Source of the DNA: Streptomyces dengpaensis
GTDB lineage: Bacteria > Actinomycetota > Actinomycetes > Streptomycetales > Streptomycetaceae
Reading direction: 5' to 3'
Length of the DNA stretch: 64,000 bases
NCBI RefSeq assembly: GCF_002946835.1
Contig: NZ_CP026652.1
Location: 1,116,001 to 1,180,000, forward strand
In this document: one piece after another, positions 33,821 through 42,477 of the stretch
How positions within the stretch are numbered: the first letter of the stretch is position 1
How the letters are laid out: the number at the start of each line of letters is the position of its first letter
Made by a program: the position numbers and the translations under genes
The notes under the pieces: model-generated
The model's input: the letters and a program-made list of their open reading frames with translations, nothing else
Database searches by the model: none
Told to the model about the DNA's origin: nothing

Positions 33821-34990
33821 ATGGGATTCCGCGTACGCGTCTGGCTCAACCGCACGTACGCGGAGAATGTGTTCTTCATGGATCAGCTGCGAAGTAATCC
33901 GCAGAGCCGCCCGGTCGAGATCCATGCCACCCACGGCGACCCCGACTCCCCCATCCTGGCCGCCGCCGACACCGCCGCCATGGAGCCGGAGGGCCTCTCC
34001 CCGCGGGCGTACGTCGAGTACGCCCTCGACCAGTGCGCGCGCCACGACATCGACGTGTTCGTGCCGGTCCTGCACCAGGCCGCGATCGTGGCCCATCGCG
34101 CGGAGTTCGCCGCGCTCGGTACGGCCCTGCTCGCGCCGCCCGCCGAGGCCGTGGCCGTCTTCCAGGACAAGGCCACCGCCTACCAGGCGGTCCAGGCGGT
34201 GGGTGTGCCGGTGCCGCCGTGGTGGCGGGTGCGCACCGAGGAGGAACTGCTCACGGCGGTCGAGGCGCTGGAGTCCGCGGGACACAAGGCGTGCTTCAAA
34301 CCGGCGGCGGGGGCCGGCGGGGTGGGCTTCCGCATCATCACGCGTTCCTCCTTCTCACTCGCGCACCTCGGCGGATTTCCGAGCCCGTACGTGCCGCTGA
34401 ATCTGGTCCTGGACGCGCTGCGGGCGGCCGACCACCCCGTCGACTGGCTGGTGATGCCGCTCCTGGACGAGCCGGAGGTGTCCGTCGACTGTCTGACCGG
34501 GCCCGACGACCGGGTCCGCATGGCGGTGGGCCGCACCAAGAACGGGCGCCGTCGCGGGTTCACACTCCACCCGTCCTGGATCGAGCCCGCGCGTCTCCTC
34601 GCGGAGGCGTTCGGGCTTCACTATCTGACGAACATCCAGTTCCGCATGTTCGGCGACGAGCCCGTCCTCATGGACGTCAACACGCGTCCGGCTGGCGGAC
34701 TGCACCAGCTCTCCCTGTGCGGCGTCAACGCGCCTTGGGCGGCTGTGCGGTTGGCGCTCGGTGAGGAGACGGGTGAGATGGCTCCGCCGTTCCTCGGGCA
34801 GGACTACGCGGTGGTCGCGGGCCCGCGTGCGGTGCGGGCGGTGGCGGTGCCGCAGCAGCGGAGCGACTCGCCCTCGGTGCCGTTGTCCGCGGTGGGCGCG
34901 GCGGCTCCGGGCGGCGGGGCCGCGCCCTCGGCCGCGGCCTCTGCGACGGCGCCGGGAAGCGCGGCCGCCGCCGCCGTCGCGCCCGCCTAG
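33821..34990 (+). CDS. ATP-grasp domain protein
   Basis: A 389-residue cytoplasmic ligase-type protein. Start ATG 33821 has AAAGGCGG upstream. The ATP-grasp core covers about 110-320: AVFQDKATAYQAVQAVG, CFKPAAGAGGVGFR (ATP-binding loop) and FGDEPVLMDVNTRPAGG with the metal-binding acidic/Asn residues. The last 55 residues are a low-complexity Ala/Gly/Pro tail. It resembles carbamoyl-phosphate-synthase-like ATP-grasp enzymes that join carboxylates to amines. Substrate unknown. It is divergent from the metallophosphoesterase; the 289 bases between show no other gene. Confidence 0.75.
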   Translation: MGFRVRVWLNRTYAENVFFMDQLRSNPQSRPVEIHATHGDPDSPILAAADTAAMEPEGLSPRAYVEYALDQCARHDIDVFVPVLHQAAIVAHRAEFAALGTALLAPPAEAVAVFQDKATAYQAVQAVGVPVPPWWRVRTEEELLTAVEALESAGHKACFKPAAGAGGVGFRIITRSSFSLAHLGGFPSPYVPLNLVLDALRAADHPVDWLVMPLLDEPEVSVDCLTGPDDRVRMAVGRTKNGRRRGFTLHPSWIEPARLLAEAFGLHYLTNIQFRMFGDEPVLMDVNTRPAGGLHQLSLCGVNAPWAAVRLALGEETGEMAPPFLGQDYAVVAGPRAVRAVAVPQQRSDSPSVPLSAVGAAAPGGGAAPSAAASATAPGSAAAAAVAPA

Positions 34991-35061
34991 TCCCGCCCGC
35001 AGATCGGTTTTCGCCCCCTCCGCCCCTACCCCTCCCGTTCTTGGGGCTCCCCCAGACCCCG

Positions 35062-35082
35062 CCAGGGGGCTCTGCCCCCTGG
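35062..35082 (+). terminator. Terminator hairpin after ATP-grasp gene
   Basis: CCAGGGGGC-TCT-GCCCCCTGG, a perfect nine-base stem with a three-base loop. Confidence 0.65.
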
Positions 35083-35098
35083 ACCCCCGCTCCTCAAA

Positions 35099-35164
35099 CG
35101 CCGGAGGGGCTGAAATTACCGAGCGCCGGAGGGGCTGAAATGGTCCAGCGTCGGAGGGGCTGAA
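35099..35164. repeat. Three short direct repeats CGCCGGAGGGGCTGAA, 25-base period
   Basis: Copies at 35099, 35124 and 35149 (the last with one change, CGTCGG). Each is followed by A/T-rich bases, about 100 bases before the chitinase gene. Such GGAGGGGCTGAA repeats are scattered in streptomycete intergenic DNA; they could bind a protein or be an insertion family. Confidence 0.75.
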
Positions 35165-35184
35165 CATTCGACGGCCGCAGTACC

Positions 35185-35211
35185 TTGACAGCTGGATTGG
35201 TCCATACCAAC
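35185..35211 (+). promoter_or_regulatory. Chitinase promoter with DasR-like palindrome
   Basis: A TTGACA -35 box (35185-35190) is followed by ATTGGTCCATACCAAC (35196-35211), containing the perfect inverted repeat TTGGT-CCAT-ACCAA. It matches the streptomycete DasR consensus (ACTGGTCTAGACCAGT) at 11 of 16 positions, and other chitinase promoters carry such sites. N-acetylglucosamine-responsive repression is therefore likely (inference). Confidence 0.55.
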
Positions 35212-35266
35212 TTGGTGGCGCACCTCTCTGTACTCCCGAACACCCCCATTTCTTCAGGGAGATCGC

Positions 35267-36952
35267 GTGCCCATCACCTATTTCAGACGTTCCAGACGTC
35301 GCTTCCTCGCTCTGCTCGGCGCTGCCGCCCTGGCCCTGGCCGGGGCGGTCGCCCTTCCCACCACGGCCCACGCAGCCAACATCCTGACCAATGCCGGCTT
35401 CGAATCGGGCAGCCTCTCCCCGTGGACCTGCACCGGGAACCTGGGCTCGGTCGTCTCCAGTCCCGTGCACGGTGGCTCCAAGGCCCTTGCGGGGGCGGTG
35501 AGTTCCAGTGACAACGCGCAGTGCAGCCAGACCGTCTCCGTCCAGCCGAACACGGCGTACACCCTCTCGGGCTGGGTGCGCGGCAGCTATGTGTACCTGG
35601 GCGTGGACGGCGGTGCCTCGACCTGGACGACGTCCCCGTCGGCGTACAGCCGGCTCACGGTCTCGTTCACGACCGGTGCCTCGCAGACCAGCGCCAAGAT
35701 CTACATCCACGGCTGGTACGCGCAGGGCACGTACTACGCCGACGACATCAGCCTCGACGGGCCGGGCGGCGGTGGCTCCGACACCCAGGCGCCGACCGCG
35801 CCCGGGAACCTGACCTCCACCGGCAAGACCGCCTCCAGCGTGTCCCTGTCGTGGGGCGCGTCGAGCGACAACGTCGGCGTGAGCGCGTACGACATCTACA
35901 GCGGCTCGAACCAGGTGCTCAGCGTGTCGGGCACGAGCGCCACGGTCAGCGGGCTGTCGGCGAGCACCTCCTACACGTTCACCGTCAAGGCGCGGGACGC
36001 GGCCGGAAACACCTCGGCGGCCTCCAACTCCGTGACCGTCACGACGAACGCGGGCGGTGGCGGCGGCACCGGCTTCAAGCAGGCGGCGCCCTACCTCTAC
36101 CTCGGCTGGGGCGATCCGCCGAGTGCCACCTCGGTGATGAGCTCCACCGGGATCAAGTGGTACACGATGGCGTTCATCCTCTCCTCGGGCGGCTGCAACC
36201 CGGCCTGGGACGGATCGCGCGCGCTGACCGGCGGCAACGACCAGGCGGTCATCAACTCGATCCGTTCCGCGGGCGGTGACATCGTGCCGTCGATCGGCGG
36301 CTGGAGCGGCAACAAGCTCGGGCCGAACTGCTCGACGCCGGACGCGCTGGCGGGCGCGTACCAGCGGGTGATCGACGCGTACGGGCTCAAGGCGATCGAC
36401 GTCGACATCGAGAACACCGACGAATTCGAGAATGCCGTCGTGCAGGACCGGATCCTCAACGCCCTGAAGATCGTCAAGGCGAACAACCCGGGCCTGCGCA
36501 CGATCATCACTTTCGGCACCTCGACGACCGGCCCGACCTACTGGGGCGGCCGCCTCATCGACCAGGCCAAGGCCCTGAACGCGAACATCGACGTGTTCAC
36601 GATCATGCCGTTCGACTTCGGCGGCGGCGCCGACATGTACGGCAACACCGTGGGCGCCACCGAAGGGCTGAAGACCAAGCTGAAGTCCACCTTCGGCTGG
36701 GACGACGCCACGGCCTACGCCCACATCGGCATCTCCGGCATGAACGGGCTCAGCGACCAGCAGGAGCTCACGAGTCCGTCGACCTGGACCCAGATCCGTG
36801 ACTGGGCCAACTCCCACCACATCGCCCGGCTGGCCTTCTGGTCGGTCAACCGTGACCGGCCCTGTCCGGGCGGCGGCGTGGTGAGCAACTGCTCCGGCAT
36901 CAGCCAGAACGCCTGGCAGTTCACCTCCATCACGGCCGGCTTCACGGGCTGA
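35267..36952 (+). CDS. Secreted chitinase, GH18, with N-terminal carbohydrate-binding and fibronectin type III domains
   Basis: A 561-residue exported enzyme. Start GTG 35267 follows AGGGAGA. Residues 1-38 form a signal peptide with an Arg-rich n-region. A CBM (family 4/9-like beta-sandwich, about 40-165) is followed by an FnIII domain (about 175-260, APTAPGNLTSTGKTASSVSL) and the GH18 barrel (about 270-561). The catalytic motif reads AIDVDIEN: the last two Asp and the acid Glu of DxxDxDxE are kept, but the first Asp is Lys, as in one sub-branch of bacterial chitinases. IGGWSG and the C-terminal FWSVNRD complete the fold. Likely induced by chitin products through the site upstream. Confidence 0.9.
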   Translation: MPITYFRRSRRRFLALLGAAALALAGAVALPTTAHAANILTNAGFESGSLSPWTCTGNLGSVVSSPVHGGSKALAGAVSSSDNAQCSQTVSVQPNTAYTLSGWVRGSYVYLGVDGGASTWTTSPSAYSRLTVSFTTGASQTSAKIYIHGWYAQGTYYADDISLDGPGGGGSDTQAPTAPGNLTSTGKTASSVSLSWGASSDNVGVSAYDIYSGSNQVLSVSGTSATVSGLSASTSYTFTVKARDAAGNTSAASNSVTVTTNAGGGGGTGFKQAAPYLYLGWGDPPSATSVMSSTGIKWYTMAFILSSGGCNPAWDGSRALTGGNDQAVINSIRSAGGDIVPSIGGWSGNKLGPNCSTPDALAGAYQRVIDAYGLKAIDVDIENTDEFENAVVQDRILNALKIVKANNPGLRTIITFGTSTTGPTYWGGRLIDQAKALNANIDVFTIMPFDFGGGADMYGNTVGATEGLKTKLKSTFGWDDATAYAHIGISGMNGLSDQQELTSPSTWTQIRDWANSHHIARLAFWSVNRDRPCPGGGVVSNCSGISQNAWQFTSITAGFTG

Positions 36953-37131
36953 GGAACGGAACGGCCGAACGTACGGCGGTGGGTCGTCACGCACGACGGT
37001 GGGTCGTCGCGGACTTCCCGGCGGCCCACCGCACCATCGAACGAGAGGATGATGGCGTCCCACGGGCGCCCTCGCACCGGCCCGCGCCCTCGGCCACCCG
37101 GCGGCGCTCGCGCGGGCCGAGGCGGCGCTCG

Positions 37132-38013
37132 TCACTCCGGATAACCCCAGGCCTGCGCCAACTCCCTGAGCCTGGGCGACAGTTCCACCGACGGATCGGC
37201 GCCGCGGGCGGGCTGGACGCGGCCCGACTTGATGGTGTCGCTCCAGTCGCCGAGCTGGGGACGGAACGTGCCGTGGTCCTGGGTGCCGTAGTCGAGCATG
37301 GCGCTCTCCCAGGGGACGCCGAGGTACTCGCACAGGCCCCGGGTGGTCGTCTCCGGGTCGGCGGTGAGCCGTTCGTACGTGATCACGTGGGCGTCGAGGT
37401 TGTGGCGCGCCTCTTCGAGCTTCTCGCTGTAGTCGAGGACCTCGGCGTGGATGGCCGCGTGGTCGGGGTCCGAGCGGCGGTTGGTCAGGGAGGTGATGAC
37501 CGCGCCCGGGTGGCGCAGCAGCACGATGTAGCGGGCGTTCGGCCAACATCGGTGCAGGCGGGGCCAGACGAGGGTGTTCGGCGGGGTCTTGTCGACGATG
37601 ATCCGCTTGCCGCTGCGGGTGAGTTCGAGGTGCAGCAGCCGGTCCCACAGGGCGTGTTCCAGCTCGTCCTTGTCGAGTTCGAGCGCCTGCATGGCGTCCG
37701 CGGTGAAGTCCCGGGACAGGTGGACGTGGACGGTGCGCAGATGCATCTCGTGCGGGCCGCGTATCTGGCTGTGGCTGTTGAGCAGCACGCGCAGCAGGGT
37801 CGAGCCGGAGCGCACGGACGAAAGGACGAAGACGGGCGAGTCCACCAGGCGCGGGGCGCGCGGGGCGACGTACGGCTGCTCGTCGGGGCTGCCGGAGGTC
37901 CTCGGTGACGGCACGGCGTCGAGACTCCGGCGCGGCGGCCGCACCGCCTCCGCCATCAGCCTCCCCCGACGCCTCAGCCCCTTGCCGATCGCGGACATAC
38001 GCGGGTCTCGCAC
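37132..38013 (-). CDS. Sulfotransferase-family protein
   Basis: About 293 residues from GTG 38013, which follows GAGGAAGG by six or seven bases. The PAPS-binding 5'-phosphosulfate loop is visible as VLSSVRSGSTLLRVLLNSH (near residue 68) and the 3'-phosphate motif as YIVLLRHPGAVITSLTNRR (near 165). This domain is common in streptomycete natural-product and glycolipid sulfotransferases, but also in PAPS-independent relatives. The N-terminal 60 residues are basic and disordered. Substrate unknown. Its neighbours (chitinase, GH4) give no clear partner. Confidence 0.78.
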   Translation of the reverse strand: MRDPRMSAIGKGLRRRGRLMAEAVRPPRRSLDAVPSPRTSGSPDEQPYVAPRAPRLVDSPVFVLSSVRSGSTLLRVLLNSHSQIRGPHEMHLRTVHVHLSRDFTADAMQALELDKDELEHALWDRLLHLELTRSGKRIIVDKTPPNTLVWPRLHRCWPNARYIVLLRHPGAVITSLTNRRSDPDHAAIHAEVLDYSEKLEEARHNLDAHVITYERLTADPETTTRGLCEYLGVPWESAMLDYGTQDHGTFRPQLGDWSDTIKSGRVQPARGADPSVELSPRLRELAQAWGYPE

Positions 38014-38252
38014 CGTGACACCTTCCTCTCGCCGTTCCCTCGCATCACAAAGGGGAAGGGCGAACTCCAGATGTCGAGCGGGCAACGTGCCGGGGTCACG
38101 ACGGGCGTGGCACCCGCCGTGACCAGGCCTCTTGCCTCTTCCTTAATTCTTCATGGGAAGTACGGTCATATTTTCGCGAAGCGCGGTCACCGCATCACCA
38201 CATGCCGCGCCGACCGGCGCCCGCGGGGCCCCGCGGCACGGTTTCCGGCCGC

Positions 38253-39590
38253 TTACGCGAGGTAGGCCAGGCCGGGGTGGACCGAGGTGTATCCGTCGAC
38301 CAGCCTGCGGGCCACGTTCACCGAGTCCACGAGCGGGTGCAGGGCGAAGGCCTTCACCGCGGTCGTCCGCGAGCCCGACTCGGCCGCGGACAGGACCTCG
38401 CGCTCCACCGCCTTGACCGCGCACACCAGGCCGGCGGCGTGGCCGGGCAGCGGGTCGACGGCGACGGGATGCGCACCGTTGGCGTCGACCAGGCAGGGCA
38501 CCTCGATGACGGCCTCCGCGTCGAGCACGCTCAACGTGGAGCGGTTGCGGACGTTGAGGATCAGGGTCGTGCGCTCGTCACGCGCGATGGCCCGCATCAG
38601 CGCGAGGGCCACCTTCTCGTAGCCGCCGGACAGGTCGTCGGCCTCGCGCTCCCCGGCGCCCGCCGCCTCCCGGTTCTCCGCCATGTACGTGGCCTCGCGC
38701 TCGGCACGGGTGCGGTCCCAGGCGAGCAGGGCCGAGGCGCTCGGGTCCTTCATCTCCTCATAGAACCGAGCCTGTTGGTCGCGCAGGAAGGCGCCGCGGG
38801 TCTTCTCGGCCTCCTGGTAGGCCCGTACGGCTTCCCGGTTGAAGTAGTAGTAGTGCAGGTACTCGTTCGGGACCGCCCCCAGGGACTGGAGCCACTCCAC
38901 GCCGAAGAGCCTGCCCTCCTCGAAGGAGCCGAGCAGTCCGGGGTCGGCGAGCAGGCGCGGGAGTACGTCACGGCCGGCTACGCGCAGCCCGCGCACCCAG
39001 CCGAGGTGGTTGAGGCCGACGTAGTCGATCCAGGCCTCGCGCGGGTTGGCGCCGAGGACCTTGGCGATACGACGGCCGAGGCCGACCGGCGAGTCGCAGA
39101 TGCCGATGACGCGGTCGCCGAGGTGGCGGGACATGGCCTCGGTGACCAGGCCGGCCGGGTTGGTGAAGTTGATGACCCAGGCGTCCGGCGCCAGCCGGGC
39201 CACGCGCCGGGCGATGTCCACGGCGACGGGCACGGTCCGCAGACCGTACGCGATCCCGCCCGCCCCGACCGTCTCCTGCCCGAGGACACCCTCCGCCAGC
39301 GCCACCCGCTCGTCGTCGGCACGCCCCTCCAACCCGCCGACGCGGATCGCGGAGAAGACGAAGTCGGCGCCGCGCAGGGCCTCGTCGAGGTCGGTGGTGG
39401 CGGTGACCTCGGGCGCGTCCGGCACACCCGCCGCCTGTTCGGTCAGTACGCGGGCCACGGCGGAGAGCCGCTCCGCGTCCAGGTCGTGCAGGACGACGTG
39501 GGTGACGCGGCCCTCGGCGCGGTCCCCGAGGAGCGCCCCGTACACAAGCGGGACGCGGAATCCACCGCCGCCCAGAATAGTCAGTCTCAC
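38253..39590 (-). CDS. 6-phospho-beta-glucosidase (GH4, NAD/metal dependent)
   Basis: A 445-residue enzyme hydrolysing 6-phospho-beta-glucosides by the unusual NAD-dependent redox mechanism of GH4. Seen are the N-terminal Rossmann motif LTILGGGGFRVPL, NFTNPAGLVTEA (about 130), the metal-binding GICDSPVG near 152 and YVGLNHLGW near 180 with the second metal ligand. Length is typical. It would need a phosphotransferase system or kinase for its substrate. It is divergent from the secreted protein at 39730. The 239-base gap downstream (38014-38252) shows nothing clear. Confidence 0.9.
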   Translation of the reverse strand: MRLTILGGGGFRVPLVYGALLGDRAEGRVTHVVLHDLDAERLSAVARVLTEQAAGVPDAPEVTATTDLDEALRGADFVFSAIRVGGLEGRADDERVALAEGVLGQETVGAGGIAYGLRTVPVAVDIARRVARLAPDAWVINFTNPAGLVTEAMSRHLGDRVIGICDSPVGLGRRIAKVLGANPREAWIDYVGLNHLGWVRGLRVAGRDVLPRLLADPGLLGSFEEGRLFGVEWLQSLGAVPNEYLHYYYFNREAVRAYQEAEKTRGAFLRDQQARFYEEMKDPSASALLAWDRTRAEREATYMAENREAAGAGEREADDLSGGYEKVALALMRAIARDERTTLILNVRNRSTLSVLDAEAVIEVPCLVDANGAHPVAVDPLPGHAAGLVCAVKAVEREVLSAAESGSRTTAVKAFALHPLVDSVNVARRLVDGYTSVHPGLAYLA

Positions 39591-39729
39591 ATAGGCACCC
39601 TACTGACCATCCCTGCCCATCGGCTCCGCCGACCGTCCTTGCCGAACTGGCCGATTCAAGCCTCGCCAATTTTGGCCATGTCCGCGACAATGACCTCGAC
39701 GATCGGCCCAAACGATCCTCGGGGGACCC

Positions 39730-40281
39730 ATGAAGCCTCTCCGGTTTCGCCAGACAACCAGGGCGCTGGCAGTCGTCGCGCTCGCTGGCAGCACTCTCGC
39801 GGTGTTCACGCCGCCCGCCCAGGCGGCTGATCCCCTCTACAGCGGAAGCCGCGTCTTCGACGTCGCGATACCCGGTGCCCGCTACCAGGGCACCCTCACG
39901 TGGTGGATCACGGGCGACCCTCAACTCATCGAGTCCGTGCCGCCAACCACCCATGCGCAGATCGCGGGCCTTGTCAGTGACACCGCTCCTGACGACGCGC
40001 GCGCGGTGGCCTATGTCGCCTACGAAACCGTTCCCTATGAGCGGAATTGCGTGGACTTCGGGCAGCCGCCCCCGCTCTGCACGTTCGACCCCGATGAAAG
40101 CCGACGCCAGTTCAACCTTCCGCAGTACGTGGGGGACGCCACTCCCAACGGCGCCACAAGGACCGCGAATTGGTCCCACTCGGAAGAAGGCGGCCAAATC
40201 GAGAACGCGCAGGTCGTAGTCTGCATCGAGCAGTGGAGGTACGACCCCGACCGGGTGATCACTTGCAGCGACGGCGGCTAG
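39730..40281 (+). CDS. Secreted protein of unknown function, 183 residues
   Basis: A Sec signal peptide (about 1-32, ending AQAA) precedes a 150-residue mature protein with four cysteines (for example CVDFGQPPPLCTFD), probably disulfide-bonded. There is no recognised domain. Its DNA is less G/C-rich than its neighbours and the protein has few charged repeats, which could mean recent acquisition. It converges on the next gene through a shared hairpin. The two proteins have almost the same length, and a paired role (for example secreted toxin/inhibitor) is conceivable but unsupported. Confidence 0.6.
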   Translation: MKPLRFRQTTRALAVVALAGSTLAVFTPPAQAADPLYSGSRVFDVAIPGARYQGTLTWWITGDPQLIESVPPTTHAQIAGLVSDTAPDDARAVAYVAYETVPYERNCVDFGQPPPLCTFDPDESRRQFNLPQYVGDATPNGATRTANWSHSEEGGQIENAQVVVCIEQWRYDPDRVITCSDGG

Positions 40282-40294
40282 TAATCCAGCCGGA

Positions 40295-40334
40295 CTCCTG
40301 TGTGTCCCGCCCGCCGGGCGGGACACAAGAGGAG
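40295..40334. terminator. Bidirectional terminator between two convergent small genes
   Basis: TGTGTCCCGCCCG (40301-40313) pairs perfectly with CGGGCGGGACACA (40315-40327), extended by CTCCT and AGGAG outside. Confidence 0.8.
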
Positions 40335-40338
40335 CCAG

Positions 40339-40887
40339 TCAGTCCCAGGTGAACTGGAACCCGGAGTCGAGCGGGCCGCCGTCGGGAGAGGTCACGGTCT
40401 GTTCCAGCCTGACCGCCCCGCCGTCCCGAACCAGGCGGAGATGGACGTCCCACTCGTTCGCGATGTAGCACGAGCCGTCGAAGACCCAGTCTGTAGGGTC
40501 GATGAAGTCCGGGCAGTGCCTCTGGAGGACGCGAAGGTCGTAGGTGCGATCAGTGGGCGTGACGGGGCCGGTGTTGAGGATTCCCTGGACCTGCATCTCG
40601 AACCTCTCGCCCCACCAGCTGACGTTTTCCTCAGTGTTCTTGCTGACGCTCCAGGCGGCGGTGTCCTGGTGAGGGCAGGCGGCGAGGTTGATGCCCACCG
40701 AGGCGTACGTCGGGTGTTCGCATTCCCCGGCTCCGCCGGGCAGCTGTGCGGACGCTCCGCGCCTGGCAGAAAGCAGATGCGGCAAGGCTCGGCGTCGCCG
40801 CCACAGGAGGCGATTCCCCCCTGGAGTGAACGCCGGGGCATCCTCGCCAGAACCAGGTGAACCTCCCTGCGTCGAAAGGACTTTCAC
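40339..40887 (-). CDS. Hypothetical protein, about 182 residues
   Basis: I start it at GTG 40887 with AGAGG eight bases upstream. The N-terminal 70 residues are Arg/Ser/Gly-rich without a clear signal peptide, while the C-terminal 110 residues look like a folded Cys-containing domain (NVSWWGERFEMQVQG, later CPDFIDPTDWVFDGSCYIA, ending GFQFTWD). A signal peptide would suit the cysteines, so the N-terminus may be misread or frameshifted. No family recognised. A CebR-like operator lies 50 bases upstream of this start and also serves the divergent GH16 gene. Confidence 0.5.
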   Translation of the reverse strand: MKVLSTQGGSPGSGEDAPAFTPGGNRLLWRRRRALPHLLSARRGASAQLPGGAGECEHPTYASVGINLAACPHQDTAAWSVSKNTEENVSWWGERFEMQVQGILNTGPVTPTDRTYDLRVLQRHCPDFIDPTDWVFDGSCYIANEWDVHLRLVRDGGAVRLEQTVTSPDGGPLDSGFQFTWD

Positions 40888-40937
40888 GGTTTTACCTCTT
40901 GACGACCGGAGTGACCGGGAGCACATTGGCCGCACTT

Positions 40938-40951
40938 TGGGAGCGCTCTCA
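40938..40951. promoter_or_regulatory. CebR-like operator before the GH16 glucanase
   Basis: TGGGAGCGCTCTCA differs at one base from the CebR box TGGGAGCGCTCCCA used by streptomycetes to control cellulose and beta-glucan genes. It lies 56 bases upstream of the GH16 start. Cello-oligosaccharide or laminaribiose induction is the likely meaning. Confidence 0.7.
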
Positions 40952-41006
40952 AGCGAGGCTCTCCACGACACCGGCGCACCCCACTCCGTACCGAGAGGCA
41001 CCCCCC

Positions 41007-42407
41007 ATGAGCGAAAGCTCCGGCATATCCCACAGACGAGGGCGGCCCCTGCGGCGCGCCCTCATCGCCGTCCTCAGCACGCTCGGCCTGGCGGCCGCCG
41101 TCGCCACGGCCGCCACCCTGCCCGCGAACGCCTCCGCGCCCCCGCCGCCGTCGGGCTGGACGCAGGTCTTCCTCGACGACTTCAACGGCGCCGCGGGCTC
41201 CGGCGTCAACACCGCCACCTGGCAGTACGACATCGGCACTTCGTATCCCGGCGGTCCGCCCAACTGGGGCACCGGCGAGGTCGAGACGATGACCTCCAGC
41301 ACCAGCAACGTCTCACTCGACGGCAACGGCAACCTGCGGATCACCCCGCGGCGCGACGCCGCCGGCAACTGGACCTCCGGCCGCATCGAGACGCATCGCA
41401 CCGACTTCCAGCCGCCCTCGGGCGGCAAGCTGCGCGTCGAGTCGCGGATCCAGATGCCGAACGTCACCGGCGCCGCCGCCAAGGGCTACTGGCCCGCCTT
41501 CTGGATGCTGGGCGCGCCGTACCGCGGCAACTACCAGAACTGGCCGAGCGTCGGTGAGCTGGACATCATGGAGAACGTCCAGGGCCTCAACACCGCGTGG
41601 GCCGCGATGCACTGCGGCACCAACCCGGGCGGGCCCTGCAACGAGACGAGCGGCATCGGCGGTTCGACGCCCTGCACCGGCACGACCTGTCAGGCCGGCT
41701 TCCACACGTACTCCATGGAGTGGGACAGGTCGACGAGCGTCGAGGAGATCCGCTTCTACGTCGATGGGGCCAACTTCCACACGGTGAGGGCGAATCAGGT
41801 CGACGCGACGACCTGGGCGAACGCCACCAACCACGGCTTCTTCATCATCCTGAACGTCGCGATGGGCGGCGGCTTCCCGGCCGCGTTCGGCGGCGGCCCG
41901 GACAGCGGCACGCAGCCGGGCCACCCCATGGTCGTCGACTACGTGCAGGTCCTTCAGTCGAGTGGCGGCGGCACCACACCTCCCCCGTCCGGCAACCGTG
42001 ACGCGTACAGCGCCATCCAGGCCGAGTCGTACGACGCCCAGTCCGGCCTGAGCACCGAGACGACGTCGGACACGGGCGGCGGGCAGAACATCGGCTGGCT
42101 CGCCAACGGCGACTGGGCGCTCTACCGGGGCGTCAACTTCGGCTCCACGGCGGCCACTCAGTTCCGCGCCCGCGTCGCGAGCGGTGCGGCGAGCGGGGTC
42201 AGCGGACTGGTCGAGGTGCGCCTCGACAGCCGTACCAGCGCACCCATCGGCAGCTTCGCCTTGGGCAACACGGGCGGCTGGCAGTCGTGGCGGACGGTCC
42301 CGGCGAACATCAGCTCCGTCACCGGAACCCACGACGTCTATCTGACCTTCACCAGCGGCCAGCCCGCGGACTTCGTGAACGTGAACTGGTTCGACTTCGC
42401 TCACTGA
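41007..42407 (+). CDS. Secreted endo-beta-1,3-glucanase (laminarinase), GH16, with C-terminal CBM6
   Basis: A 466-residue exported enzyme from ATG 41007 (GAGAGGCA upstream). A signal peptide fills about 1-45 (twin-arginine RRGRPLRR followed by a hydrophobic core). The GH16 jelly-roll (about 50-315) carries the catalytic GELDIMENV with Glu184 (nucleophile) and Glu189 (acid/base). WPAFWMLG and the later GFHTYSMEW are family features. A short Gly/Pro linker leads to a CBM6 (about 330-466, YSAIQAESYDAQSG ... NWFDF). It degrades fungal or plant beta-1,3-glucan outside the cell. The CebR-like box upstream gives its control. Confidence 0.92.
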   Translation: MSESSGISHRRGRPLRRALIAVLSTLGLAAAVATAATLPANASAPPPPSGWTQVFLDDFNGAAGSGVNTATWQYDIGTSYPGGPPNWGTGEVETMTSSTSNVSLDGNGNLRITPRRDAAGNWTSGRIETHRTDFQPPSGGKLRVESRIQMPNVTGAAAKGYWPAFWMLGAPYRGNYQNWPSVGELDIMENVQGLNTAWAAMHCGTNPGGPCNETSGIGGSTPCTGTTCQAGFHTYSMEWDRSTSVEEIRFYVDGANFHTVRANQVDATTWANATNHGFFIILNVAMGGGFPAAFGGGPDSGTQPGHPMVVDYVQVLQSSGGGTTPPPSGNRDAYSAIQAESYDAQSGLSTETTSDTGGGQNIGWLANGDWALYRGVNFGSTAATQFRARVASGAASGVSGLVEVRLDSRTSAPIGSFALGNTGGWQSWRTVPANISSVTGTHDVYLTFTSGQPADFVNVNWFDFAH

Positions 42408-42431
42408 CACGGACGCGGTCACTGACGCGGA

Positions 42432-42477
42432 CGTCGGCGATGCCCCGCGAGGCGATCCTCGCGGGGCATCGCCGACG
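42432..42477 (+). terminator. Very strong 21-base-pair terminator after the GH16 gene
   Basis: CGTCGGCGATGCCCCGCGAG(G) at 42432-42452 pairs perfectly with its complement at 42457-42477 across a four-base loop CGAT. Confidence 0.85.

Noticed and set aside
34355..37648. 1097-residue minus-strand open frame over ATP-grasp and chitinase genes
   Set aside because: Shadow of high-GC coding DNA: low-complexity composition, no domain, and covers two well supported plus-strand genes and their promoter.
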